64,000 bases of DNA, taken from contig JANXUF010000040.1 of NCBI GenBank assembly GCA_025356335.1, positions 1-64,000 of the forward strand. Direction: 5' to 3'. This document shows, one piece after another, positions 37,819 through 46,316 of this stretch. Position numbers and translations under genes: made by a program. How positions within the stretch are numbered: position 1 is the stretch's first letter; each line of letters opens with the position of its first letter. This DNA is from Actinomycetes bacterium. Its GTDB lineage: Bacteria; Actinomycetota; Acidimicrobiia; Acidimicrobiales; Ilumatobacteraceae. The notes beneath the pieces are model-generated. The model did not search any database, was not told the origin of the DNA, and saw only the letters and a program-made list of their open reading frames with translations.

Positions 37819-39732
37819 GTGGGATTTCTCGGCTACGACGCTGCGGGACTTGCGACGCTTGCCGCAGCGATCGACCGCGCCCGCGCCGAACTGGTCGATA
37901 CGCACATCCCCGGCGGCGACCTCCTCACCGCCGCTGCGATCAACGACATCGCCGCGGCAAACCGTCTGCTGCTCGGTTGGAGCCAGCGAATTCGCTCGCT
38001 GCTGCTCGACCCTGCGAACACCACTGCACCGCCGGCGAGCGGGCCGCTACCCCTCGACGACAGCTCGCTCGCCCCGATCTTCCGCCGGCAGGCGTCAGCA
38101 CCACTGCACTACGGTCTGGGCTCGATAGCCACCGGCGATCTCGCCAATGCCGTACTCTACGATCGCCAGCAGCACGGTTGGACGATCGCCACCGATCCGC
38201 TTCCGGACGTTCCCTTCACCGCCGACCAACAGTTGATGCAGGACGACGCACTCGCCACGGCGTTACGTACCGGCGATGCTGCGCAGGTCACGTCCGGCAA
38301 GAACGGCGACGTCGCCCGAGCAGAGATCGGTGCGATCGCCCAAGATGCTGCCAGGTCCAAGCGGTTCATCGCCATCCTCGGCCTCGAAGGTCTGACGAAA
38401 CTCGCGGACGAATACGCCGCACGCTGGGTCGGGGCGAATCCGGTCGGGCGCGGCGGGGGCGACCGACGGTCACGAGCAGCGGCCGATATCGCCGTCCTCG
38501 CGGTCATCATCGACAAGCATCGCGGTTCCCAGTCGGCGCCCCTCCCGAGGGCGCTCGACACGATGGACCCAGAGGCCGCATCGCTCCTGTTCGCCGACTT
38601 GGACATCGACGGCGCAACGCTCGGAAGCTATTCGGCGGCGATCCTGCAGCGGTGGCATTCGGACCCGCCGGCAGCCCATGGGCCGTGGCTGATATCGACA
38701 GCAGCGACGATCATCGGACCAGGGTCGTTGCTCTTCGCCCGCATGCGGGATGTGCCAGGAGCGGCTGCAGCGTTCGTCGGCTCCGCCGTGGCGATGGACG
38801 AACTGATGCGGCTGGCGGTGCTCTACGGGTCGGTGTACGAGCCATCCGACTACGAAGCCGTGATGCGGCAGTCGACAGATCCTCGGTTCGTGCAGCTCGG
38901 CCAGGCGAAAGCGACGCTGCTGACGGTCATCGACGACTACCGCGGTCTCGACGCTTCGGGTGTGCGCACGGACCACCGCGACGACACCACAGTGCTCGGG
39001 GCGATGGGTTCACCGTGGCTGATGCAGCTGACGAACATCGACCCCGGCTTCGGCCTGACGGACGGTCACGGGAAGGAGATCGTCGATTTCATCTTCAACG
39101 ACGGCACCTCCCGGCAGTCGCTCCTCGATGGCACAGCGGCCCTTGCCTCCAAGATCTTCGACCCGACCCACCCGCCGGAGAACTGGGAAGCGTTCATGGG
39201 ACGACTCGACGACGTCCAGACGCTGAAGGGCATGCTCGCAAACTCCTCGTTGATGCACGACCTCAGCAGTCAGGAGCGGCAGAACGCGAGCGAGGAATGG
39301 ACGGTGAAGCTCGTCGCCAAGGCAGTGACCGGCCTCGCCGGCGCGCTGACCGGTGGTGTCGGCATGCCGCTCATCGGGTTCGCCATCGCCAAGGTGGAGG
39401 GGGCAACCGACGCTGCTATGGCCTCGGATCCGGAGGAAGCGATCGATGAGCGCGCGGCGGCGGTCGACAGCTCTCGAAACAACGACGCGTTTCAGATGAT
39501 GAGCTCGATATACGCGGTCTCCGCCGCCTACGCGGGTGCAGGGACGACGTTGGCACGGCTGCCGTCGCCACCCCCTGCGCCACCAGCTTCCGGTACCTGT
39601 ACGTCCAAGGAATACGCCGAACAGCTCGAGGCATGGTCAGCGACGATCCCCGATCCGGATCTCGTCAGCAAGATGAACCAAGTCCGCCGGGAGATCCTCA
39701 ACGGCTTCACGAATGGCTACGACTGCCGGTGA
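37819..39732 (+). CDS. orphan protein with an ESX-substrate-like N-terminus
   Basis: A 637-residue protein I do not recognise as a whole. Residues 1-62 form two helices joined by a turn with GWSQRI after it, similar in size and spacing to WXG100/LXG secretion domains, without an exact WxG. The middle (about 245-375) is helical with DPEAASLLFADL and DPRFVQLGQAK. Residues 499-530 form a Gly/Ala-rich hydrophobic patch (AGALTGGVGMPLIGFAIAKV), followed by a Pro-rich linker and two cysteines (594, 636). There is no signal peptide. GTG start behind a purine-rich GGGAGGAGG. It could be a type VII-secreted or polymorphic-toxin-like protein; no secretion genes are in the window. Confidence 0.7.
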   Translation: MGFLGYDAAGLATLAAAIDRARAELVDTHIPGGDLLTAAAINDIAAANRLLLGWSQRIRSLLLDPANTTAPPASGPLPLDDSSLAPIFRRQASAPLHYGLGSIATGDLANAVLYDRQQHGWTIATDPLPDVPFTADQQLMQDDALATALRTGDAAQVTSGKNGDVARAEIGAIAQDAARSKRFIAILGLEGLTKLADEYAARWVGANPVGRGGGDRRSRAAADIAVLAVIIDKHRGSQSAPLPRALDTMDPEAASLLFADLDIDGATLGSYSAAILQRWHSDPPAAHGPWLISTAATIIGPGSLLFARMRDVPGAAAAFVGSAVAMDELMRLAVLYGSVYEPSDYEAVMRQSTDPRFVQLGQAKATLLTVIDDYRGLDASGVRTDHRDDTTVLGAMGSPWLMQLTNIDPGFGLTDGHGKEIVDFIFNDGTSRQSLLDGTAALASKIFDPTHPPENWEAFMGRLDDVQTLKGMLANSSLMHDLSSQERQNASEEWTVKLVAKAVTGLAGALTGGVGMPLIGFAIAKVEGATDAAMASDPEEAIDERAAAVDSSRNNDAFQMMSSIYAVSAAYAGAGTTLARLPSPPPAPPASGTCTSKEYAEQLEAWSATIPDPDLVSKMNQVRREILNGFTNGYDCR

Positions 39733-39752
39733 GGCCGGATAGCAACGGTGAC

Positions 39753-40601
39753 CTATCCCGTCGGCGCGGCGAGTGCGAAGATGCACCAGTCTGCGGATTC
39801 CCGACGAAGGCTGATCTGCAGATTTTCGATACTGGTGTCCTCGGTACTCCGGCTGGCGGCCTCGATCCTGACGACGTCGACGGCCCGTTTGCCGCGCACG
39901 GTCGGTTGATCCACCTGCGTGATCGAAGTGATCTGCAGATCGGACCTGTCCTCGGTCTGTGGGTCGAACGGCTTGCCCTGGAAGTCCTTGCACAACGTTG
40001 CGTTCATCCCGTGAGCGTCATGAGCGATGGCCGCCGTGCTGAACTGATCGACTACTGCCGTGACCAAGGCGACGGGACTGGTTCCGCTCGGGCGTGCATC
40101 AGTCGTCGTGGGTGGGCCGCTGGCAGCGGTCGATGAAATCGAGGCTGTAGTACGTGTCGCCTGCGGGATCGTGAACAGTGCCGCCGGCTGGCTGGTGCTC
40201 GTTGGCGGTGTTGTCGCCGGTGTCGTCGTCGGGGCCGCAGCTACCGTCGTGGCGGCCACCGTCACTGCGGCAGGCGCGGTTGGCGAGGTGGCCCCTGCAG
40301 CAACGACCGGCAGAACGGTCACGAGCGTTGCGTGCGAAGACGCCGGGTTCGTATTCGAATCATCGGTGAGAGGCGTCACCTCGGGAACGGTGCTCGGAGC
40401 AGCAACCGACGTCGCTTCGTGCAGCGTCGCCAGCACGACTCCGAGGACCACGGCGACGACCGACAGCACGGCGATGGCGATGATCAGCGGCCGGTCGCTC
40501 TTGACGATCGGCGCCGGCGACCAGTTGGGGTGTTGAGGGTGTTGGGGACCGTAGGGCTGCCGCGGCGGACCCGCTACCGAGGTTCGGCCGGAGTTCGACA
40601 T
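39753..40601 (-). CDS. single-pass membrane protein with a Thr/Ala-rich stalk
   Basis: A 282-residue protein: cytoplasmic Pro/Gln/Gly-rich N-terminus, one membrane helix (LIIAIAVLSVVAVVLGVVLA), about 110 residues of Ala/Thr/Pro stalk, then a folded extracellular domain of about 100 residues with two cysteines (ATLCKDFQGK, SADWCIFA). The C-terminal domain looks like the NTF2-like or DUF4878 stalk proteins of actinobacteria; not confirmed. The ATG at 40601 has GGAAGGAG upstream; an ATG at 40643 is possible. Confidence 0.7.
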   Translation of the reverse strand: MSNSGRTSVAGPPRQPYGPQHPQHPNWSPAPIVKSDRPLIIAIAVLSVVAVVLGVVLATLHEATSVAAPSTVPEVTPLTDDSNTNPASSHATLVTVLPVVAAGATSPTAPAAVTVAATTVAAAPTTTPATTPPTSTSQPAALFTIPQATRTTASISSTAASGPPTTTDARPSGTSPVALVTAVVDQFSTAAIAHDAHGMNATLCKDFQGKPFDPQTEDRSDLQITSITQVDQPTVRGKRAVDVVRIEAASRSTEDTSIENLQISLRRESADWCIFALAAPTG

Positions 40602-40825
40602 ATCGAGCCACGCTCCTTCCGTCTCCGCATGGGCACCAACCATAGATACGCCGGTCGGCAGCCGTCAGTTCAGGCCGGTGCTCCGCCATGTCGGGACGAG
40701 GGCCGAGCTGCGTCGAAAAAGGGTCGAAGCCGGCACCAGTTCCCGCAGTTCACCGCGAGAAGGTGCCGACCCCGCCGTCCATCAATAGCCCGCACCGGCC
40801 GATCCCGTGCGAGGAAACCGGTTGG

Positions 40826-41197
40826 CTACACGAACTCGATGCGGCACATCGGGGCGTTGTCGCCTGGACGCGGCCCGAGCTTGTAGATACGCAGGTAGCC
40901 ACCTGGGCGCTCGACGTAGCGCGGAGCGACGTCGTTGACCAGCTTGGCGGTCATTTCGCGATCGCCGAGGTAGCCCTGGATCTGACGGATCTTGTGAACC
41001 CGCGCCGGATCTTCCTCGGTGGCCTTCTTCGCCTTGGTGATCAACTTCTCGGCGATCGGACGCAATGCTTTGGCCTTGGCCTCGGTCGTCACGATGGCCT
41101 CAGCGGCGATCAGCGACGCAGCCAGGTTGGCCATCATCAAACGTTGGTGGTGTGCGTCGGCGCCGAAGGCGCGTCCACGGCGGGGTGTCGCAGGCAT
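40826..41197 (-). CDS. rplQ: 50S ribosomal protein L17
   Basis: A 123-residue protein: RRGRAFGADAHHQRLMMANL opens the normal L17 fold and ENDS in GDNAPMCRIEFV. Last gene of the alpha operon (rpsM-rpsK-rpsD-rpoA-rplQ). Confidence 0.97.
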   Translation of the reverse strand: MPATPRRGRAFGADAHHQRLMMANLAASLIAAEAIVTTEAKAKALRPIAEKLITKAKKATEEDPARVHKIRQIQGYLGDREMTAKLVNDVAPRYVERPGGYLRIYKLGPRPGDNAPMCRIEFV

Positions 41198-41234
41198 GGT
41201 CGTGTTCTCCTAGTACAAAGTTCTCTGCAGCGTC

Positions 41235-42167
41235 TCAGCCGCGCAGCGTCAAGCCGCGCTCATCGAGTTTCTGCTTGACTTCGTCCAGGCTCTTCTGGCC
41301 GAAGTTGGTGATGTTGAGCAGGTCGTCCTCGGTCTTGGTGAGCAGTTCACCGATCGTGTTGACCTGGGCGCGCTTGAGGCAGTTGCGCGGACGCTCGGAC
41401 AGATCGAGGTCTTCGATCGGCAGGTCGAGGTCCGGCGAACCGGCGTTCGGCCCGGTGATGTCGCCGAGCTCCAGGCCCTGTGGCTCGTCGCTGAGGCTGG
41501 CGACGAGATCGACGATCGAGCGCAATGTGGCACCTGCAGACGCCAGCGCCTCGCGGGGCGTGATCGAACCGTCGGTCTCGATATCGAGGATCACGCGGTC
41601 GAAGTTGGTGGATTGCTCGACGCGGGTCGGCTCGACTTCGAAGACGGCCCGACGGATCGGCGAGAAGATCGCATCGATCGGGATGACACCGATCGAACGG
41701 TTCGCCGTCTCGCGGTCGCTCGACATGTAGCCGCGGCCACGCTCGACGGTGAGGTCGAGCGCCAGGCGGCCCTTGGCGTTCAGCGTGGCGATGTGCACCT
41801 CAGGGTTGAGGATTTCGATGTCGGACGGCAACTTGATGTCGCCGGCCTTGATCTCGGCCGGGCCACGAACATCGAGACGCAGCACGACGGCTTCGTCGGA
41901 CGTCGACGTGACGACGATGTCCTTGATGTTGAGGATGATGTCGGTGGCATCCTCGGTCACACCGCTGATGGTGTCGAACTCGTGGAGCGCGTCGTCGAAA
42001 CGCACGAACGTGACGGCTGCGCCGGGGATCGACGACAGCAGGGTACGGCGCAGCGAGTTGCCGAGCGTGTGGCCGAAACCTGGCTCGAGCGGACCGACGG
42101 CAAAGCGCTGACGGTTGTCGGCCTCGTCGTTGATGGCTTCGACGGTTGGGCGCTGGATGACGAGCAT
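41235..42167 (-). CDS. rpoA: RNA polymerase alpha subunit
   Basis: A 310-residue protein: the N-terminal dimerisation domain (LEPGFGHTLGNSLRRTLLSS), an acidic linker, and a C-terminal domain with LSERPRNCLKRAQVNTIGEL that binds UP-element DNA and activators. The ATG at 42167 gives the standard MLVIQRPT start, with GAGG about 12 nt upstream. Confidence 0.98.
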   Translation of the reverse strand: MLVIQRPTVEAINDEADNRQRFAVGPLEPGFGHTLGNSLRRTLLSSIPGAAVTFVRFDDALHEFDTISGVTEDATDIILNIKDIVVTSTSDEAVVLRLDVRGPAEIKAGDIKLPSDIEILNPEVHIATLNAKGRLALDLTVERGRGYMSSDRETANRSIGVIPIDAIFSPIRRAVFEVEPTRVEQSTNFDRVILDIETDGSITPREALASAGATLRSIVDLVASLSDEPQGLELGDITGPNAGSPDLDLPIEDLDLSERPRNCLKRAQVNTIGELLTKTEDDLLNITNFGQKSLDEVKQKLDERGLTLRG

Positions 42168-42252
42168 GAAAGGGTGCCTCGATTGCGATGTCACGGGCGG
42201 AGCCCGTTTGGGTTGAGGAAGAGACGGACGATTGCCGAACGAGCCGGGGCGA

Positions 42253-42870
42253 TTACTTGGAGTAGAGCTCGACGATGAGCGATTCGCGAACCGCTACGTC
42301 GATGTGGTCACGCTGCGGCAGATCTCGGACAGTGACCTGCTTGCCGCCTTCTCCGGCTTCCAACCAACCGACGACCGACCGATCGAGGACGTCGAGGTTG
42401 TGCTGGATGACGATGAGGTTTGCGGCCTTCGGGGACAGACTGACGACGTCGCCCTTCTTGACGCGGGCGGAGGCGATGTCGAGACGCTTGCCGTTGACCA
42501 GGATCAGGCCGTGGCTGACGAACTGGCGTGCCTGCGGGCGGGTCGAACCCCAGCCGGCGCGGTACACGACGTTGTCGAGGCGTTGCTCGAGCAGGCGGAG
42601 GAGGTTCTCACCGGTCGGGCCTTGGAGGCGGACGGCCTCGAGGTAGGTCTTGTGGAACTGACGCTCCAGCAAGCCGTAGATGTACTTGGCCTTCTGCTTT
42701 TCCTGCAGCTGGGCGAGGTACTCGCTGCCGTTGTTGCGGCGGCGGGTGCGACCGTGCGTACCGGGCGGGAACGGACGACGCTCGAGCGCCTTGCGTCCCT
42801 TTTCGTTTTCGAAGATATTGGTGCCGAGGCGGCGCGAGATCCGCACCTTCGGTCCTGTGTAACGAGCCAT
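42253..42870 (-). CDS. rpsD: 30S ribosomal protein S4
   Basis: A 205-residue protein with MARYTGPKVRISRRLGTNIF and the S4 RNA-binding domain RLDNVVYRAGWGSTRPQARQ. It lacks the N-terminal zinc cysteines, so it is the Zn-independent form. Between rpsK and rpoA in the alpha operon. Confidence 0.98.
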   Translation of the reverse strand: MARYTGPKVRISRRLGTNIFENEKGRKALERRPFPPGTHGRTRRRNNGSEYLAQLQEKQKAKYIYGLLERQFHKTYLEAVRLQGPTGENLLRLLEQRLDNVVYRAGWGSTRPQARQFVSHGLILVNGKRLDIASARVKKGDVVSLSPKAANLIVIQHNLDVLDRSVVGWLEAGEGGKQVTVRDLPQRDHIDVAVRESLIVELYSK

Positions 42871-42887
42871 GTCCTGTTGTTCCTCTT

Positions 42888-43286
42888 TCAGACCCGGCGG
42901 CGCTTCGGCTGACGGCAACCGTTGTGCGGTACCGGCGAAACGTCCTTGATCGACGACACTTCGATGCCGGTGTTCTGGATCGAGCGGATGGCGGTCTCGC
43001 GGCCGGAGCCCGGACCCTTCACCTGGACTTCGACCCGTCGAAGACCGTGTTCCATCGCTGCGCGGCATGCCTTGTCGGCTGCCATTTGGGCGGCGAACGG
43101 TGTGCTCTTGCGGGAACCCTTGAATCCGACGTTGCCGGCAGAGGCCCAGGCGATGACGTTGCCCTCGGAATCGGTGACGGAGACAATGGTGTTGTTGAAC
43201 GAGCTCTTGATGTGCACAACGCCGAATGCGACGTTCTTGCGCTCACGCTTACGGGGGCGACGGCCACCCGGCTTCGGCTTAGCCAT
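42888..43286 (-). CDS. rpsK: 30S ribosomal protein S11
   Basis: A 132-residue protein: [40 protein letters not shown] and the terminal [15 protein letters not shown]. Its ATG shares one base with the rpsM stop (TAATG). Confidence 0.98.
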   Translation of the reverse strand: MAKPKPGGRRPRKRERKNVAFGVVHIKSSFNNTIVSVTDSEGNVIAWASAGNVGFKGSRKSTPFAAQMAADKACRAAMEHGLRRVEVQVKGPGSGRETAIRSIQNTGIEVSSIKDVSPVPHNGCRQPKRRRV

Positions 43287-43666
43287 TACTTCCTCACGGC
43301 CTTTTTCTTGTTGGCGACGGTCTTCTTCGGGCCCTTACGGGTGCGAGCGTTGGTGTGGGTGCGCTGGCCACGCACCGGCAGGCCGCGGCGATGGCGCAGG
43401 CCCTGGTAACAGCCGATCTCGATCTTGCGGCGGATGTCCTGCTGGACGTTGCGTTGCAGGTCACCTTCGACGGTGATGTTGGTGTCGACCCATGAACGGA
43501 TCTGGTTGACCTCGTCCTCGGTCAGGTCGCGGACCTTGGTGTTGACGTCCAGGCTCAAGTCCTTGCAGATGCGCTGCGCCGTGGGCTTGCCGATACCGAA
43601 GATGTAGGTGAGCGAGATTTCCAGCCGCTTTTCGCGGGGGATGTCGACGCCGGAGATACGTGCCAT
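43286..43666 (-). CDS. rpsM: 30S ribosomal protein S13
   Basis: A 126-residue protein: [40 protein letters not shown] and a Lys-rich tail reaching the P-site tRNA. Lies 13 bp downstream of rpmJ. Confidence 0.98.
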   Translation of the reverse strand: MARISGVDIPREKRLEISLTYIFGIGKPTAQRICKDLSLDVNTKVRDLTEDEVNQIRSWVDTNITVEGDLQRNVQQDIRRKIEIGCYQGLRHRRGLPVRGQRTHTNARTRKGPKKTVANKKKAVRK

Positions 43667-43679
43667 TACTCAGTCCCTC

Positions 43680-43793
43680 TCAGCCTTGGCGCTGCTTGTG
43701 GCGCGGGTTCTCGCAGATGACCTGCACACGACCGTGGCGGCGGATCACCTTGCACTTCTCACAGATTTTCTTGACGCTTGGGCGTACTTTCAC
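43680..43793 (-). CDS. rpmJ: 50S ribosomal protein L36
   Basis: A 37-residue gene beginning at a GTG (43791-43793): [20 protein letters not shown] and then [15 protein letters not shown]. The Cys/Cys/Cys/His zinc set is complete, so this is the zinc form. It lies between infA and rpsM as in most bacteria. Confidence 0.95.
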   Translation of the reverse strand: MKVRPSVKKICEKCKVIRRHGRVQVICENPRHKQRQG

Positions 43794-43907
43794 GCGACTT
43801 CTCTATTCACGAGAGGACTGATAAACACATGCAACATTTGCACTTGGTGCCTGCGGGGCGGCCGGGACTGCGAGAGTCGCTGCATGCGAGCAGGGAGTGC
43901 GGGCGAA

Positions 43908-44132
43908 CTACTTGTACCGGTAGGTGATGCGCCCGCGGGAGAGATCGTAGGGAGTGAGTTCGACCTGGACCTTGTCACCGGGAAGGATGCGGATGTAGTG
44001 CATGCGCATCTTGCCGGAGATATGGGCAAGGACTTTGTGACCGTTTTCGAGTTCCACTCGGAACATCGCGTTGGGCAGTGACTCGACAATCGTGCCTTCG
44101 AGCACGATGGCGTCTTCTTTGATCTTCGGCAG
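43908..44132 (-). CDS. infA: translation initiation factor IF-1, apparent CTG start
   Basis: A 74-residue single-OB-fold protein ([20 protein letters not shown] to [11 protein letters not shown]), full length for the family. The codon where all IF-1 proteins have their Met is CTG (44130-44132). A perfect AGGAGG (44140-44145, minus) precedes it with 7-nt spacing. The only nearby ATG (44135-44137) is out of frame and 2 nt from the Shine-Dalgarno. The next in-frame ATG is over 30 codons upstream, with the Shine-Dalgarno inside the frame. Either non-AUG initiation, as known for infC (AUU), or an ATG-to-CTG sequence error. Confidence 0.93.
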   Translation of the reverse strand: MPKIKEDAIVLEGTIVESLPNAMFRVELENGHKVLAHISGKMRMHYIRILPGDKVQVELTPYDLSRGRITYRYK

Positions 44133-44402
44133 AGCATTTCCTCCTGGGACTGGGAACAGTTCGACCAGGTGAGAGAAGGCACGCCGAACGCGCCAACTGC
44201 AAACAAGGCCGAGGAGCAATGCTACCGCCCACATAGCGCGGAGCCAAGTGCCATGCCCAACATCTTCGTGCCGATTGCGGTTGCAGCGAAACGCTAGCAC
44301 GCCTGCAATCGGTGACCGCGGAATATCGCCGCGCGCACCCCTCATCCGGCACCCGGATCTGAGCCGTCATCCTGCAGTGCTCCGACTGGGTACTGTTCGC
44401 TC

Positions 44403-45377
44403 ATGATCGCGCGTCGGCTGAAGACGATTCCCGGGCTGTTTACCGTCGCGGTGCTGCTGACGATATTGATACCGCTGTGGGTTCCGGCGACGATCGTCTA
44501 TGACCTCGTCAGGCTGAAGCCTCGCCTGCCAACCGCCCGCTTGCTGAGTTTCGGGTTCTGTTTCGCCTGGTTGGAGGTCGCCGGCATGTGCGCCGCGCTG
44601 CTCTACTGGGTCACAGGCCGAGCTCGTCAGCCGGCGGCGAACTACCGGCTGATGCAGTGGTGGGCTGCCCGTCTGATCGCTGCACTGAAGGCGACGACCG
44701 GTCTCTCGGTGTCGATCGAGGGTGCTGAAGCACTGCGTCCGGCACCTGTCGTGCTGTTGTGTCGTCATGCCAGCCTCGCCGATTCACTGGTCTCGGCGTA
44801 TGCCGTCACGACCTGCGCCGGCCTGCATCCGCGCTACGTGCTCAAACGGGAACTGCTCTTCGACCCGTGCCTCGATGTCGTCGGCAACCGCGTGCCGAAC
44901 TACTTCCTCGACCGCCATGCACGCGACAGCGAACCTGAATTGGCTGCGTTGCGGGCGCTCAGTGCAACGCTGAGCGGTGACGACATCACCGTCATCTTCC
45001 CCGAAGGGACCAGGGCGAACCCGGACAAGCGACTCAAAGCGCTCGAACGCATTGCCGAACGCAATCCCGGTCGAGCGGGCCGGCTGGTCGGTCTACAGCA
45101 ACTGCTTCCGCCGCGGCCGTCCGGTGCCTTTGCGTTGGCGACCGGAGCTCCGCAGGCAGACATCGCCATCGCCTGGCATACCGGTTTCGAGGGCTACGAC
45201 ACCTTCGAAGGCATCCTCGACAAGCTTTCCAAGCGACCGCGACCGATCCATTTCGTCATCGAACGCATCCCCCGTTCGGCGGTCCCGAGCGACGAAGCCG
45301 GATTCGGGAAATGGCTGGATGACACCTGGCTACGAATGGACGGCCTCGTCGCCGCCGATCTGCACCGGACAGAATGA
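44403..45377 (+). CDS. 1-acyl-glycerol-3-phosphate acyltransferase-like membrane protein
   Basis: A 324-residue PlsC-superfamily protein. Two N-terminal membrane helices (about 10-70) precede the catalytic HASLAD (H-x4-D) and the substrate loop FPEGTRANP. It probably acylates a lysophospholipid at the membrane. TACTGT (44391-44396) lies 6 nt before the ATG. Plus-strand gene between infA and map on the minus strand. Confidence 0.85.
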   Translation: MIARRLKTIPGLFTVAVLLTILIPLWVPATIVYDLVRLKPRLPTARLLSFGFCFAWLEVAGMCAALLYWVTGRARQPAANYRLMQWWAARLIAALKATTGLSVSIEGAEALRPAPVVLLCRHASLADSLVSAYAVTTCAGLHPRYVLKRELLFDPCLDVVGNRVPNYFLDRHARDSEPELAALRALSATLSGDDITVIFPEGTRANPDKRLKALERIAERNPGRAGRLVGLQQLLPPRPSGAFALATGAPQADIAIAWHTGFEGYDTFEGILDKLSKRPRPIHFVIERIPRSAVPSDEAGFGKWLDDTWLRMDGLVAADLHRTE

Positions 45378-45443
45378 CGACAACCACCGTGAAGACGGAC
45401 AGAGTGAAGACATACTGACGACGTTCTGAGGGGATCCATCGAA

Positions 45444-46229
45444 ATGACCACTGCACCCGGAGTCATGCTGACCGCCGGCATGGCGATCCTTGCGCTGATG
45501 ATCGTCGCCTGGACCATCAGCGTGATCACCAAGGATGCTTCGATCGTCGACATCGTGTGGGGCCTCGGGTTCGTGCTCGTCGCCTGGGTTGTCAACGCGC
45601 GTGCCGACGGCAACAGCGGCAGGAGGTGGCTTCTCGTCGTGCTGACGAGCATCTGGGGCTTGCGGCTGTCCGGCTATCTCGCCAAACGCAATCTGGGCCA
45701 TGGCGAGGACTACCGCTACCGGGCGATGCGCCGTCACTACGGCCCGAAGTTCCCGATCATCAGCTTCTTCACCGTCTTCCTGCTGCAGGGGGTGCTGATG
45801 TTCGTCGTCTCGCTGCCGGTGCAACTGGGCCAGGTCCGTCGCACCCCCGACGTCGGCGTGCTCGGATACATCGGCGCTGCTGTCTGGCTCGTCGGCCTCG
45901 GCTTCGAGGCGATCGGTGACTGGCAGTTGGCGACGTTCAAGTCGAAGCCCGAGAGCAAGGGCCAGGTCATGGATCAGGGGCTGTGGCGGTACACCCGGCA
46001 TCCGAACTACTTCGGCGACGCCTGCATCTGGTGGGGCCTTGCGCTGATCGCCGCCGAGTCCGGCCTCGGTGCCATCGGATTCATCGGGGCGATCGTGATG
46101 ACCGTGCTGCTGCGGCGGGTTTCGGGGGTCGTGATGCTCGAGAAGACCATCGGCAAACGTCGCGCCGGCTACGACGAGTACATCAAACGCACCAGTCCGT
46201 TCATCCCGCGGCCCCCGCGTTCGGCCTGA
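45444..46229 (+). CDS. DUF1295 / steroid 5-alpha-reductase-like membrane protein
   Basis: A 261-residue polytopic protein with the family's C-terminal motif DQGLWRYTRHPNYFGDACIW and the ending KRTSPFIPRPP. The superfamily includes steroid 5-alpha reductases and isoprenylcysteine methyltransferases; the bacterial DUF1295 branch is uncharacterised. Gap to the acyltransferase is 66 bp, same strand, with an AGGGGA upstream, so co-transcription is likely. Confidence 0.85.
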   Translation: MTTAPGVMLTAGMAILALMIVAWTISVITKDASIVDIVWGLGFVLVAWVVNARADGNSGRRWLLVVLTSIWGLRLSGYLAKRNLGHGEDYRYRAMRRHYGPKFPIISFFTVFLLQGVLMFVVSLPVQLGQVRRTPDVGVLGYIGAAVWLVGLGFEAIGDWQLATFKSKPESKGQVMDQGLWRYTRHPNYFGDACIWWGLALIAAESGLGAIGFIGAIVMTVLLRRVSGVVMLEKTIGKRRAGYDEYIKRTSPFIPRPPRSA

Positions 46230-46267
46230 TCCTGCTGCACCGCCCGGTTGGCGTCGGAGAACTCGAT

Positions 46268-46289
46268 GCGCAGCGCGCTCCGGCTGCGC
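46268..46289. terminator. candidate hairpin between convergent genes
   Basis: GCGCAGC-GCGCTCCG-GCTGCGC, a 7-bp stem, lies in the 87-bp gap between the DUF1295 gene and the oxidoreductase. No T-run; assignment rests on position. Confidence 0.35.
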
Positions 46290-46316
46290 TCAGGCGCTCC
46301 GGCTGTCAGGCGCGGC

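Noticed and set aside
37635..39449. 604-codon Arg/Gly/His-rich frame overlapping the 637-residue protein
   Set aside because: Same strand, other frame. The 637-codon frame has the better third-position bias, a strong Shine-Dalgarno and protein-like composition.
43790..44137. ATG at 44137 as the infA start
   Set aside because: It is in a different frame, only 2 nt from the Shine-Dalgarno, and its product is Ser/Arg-rich shadow sequence.
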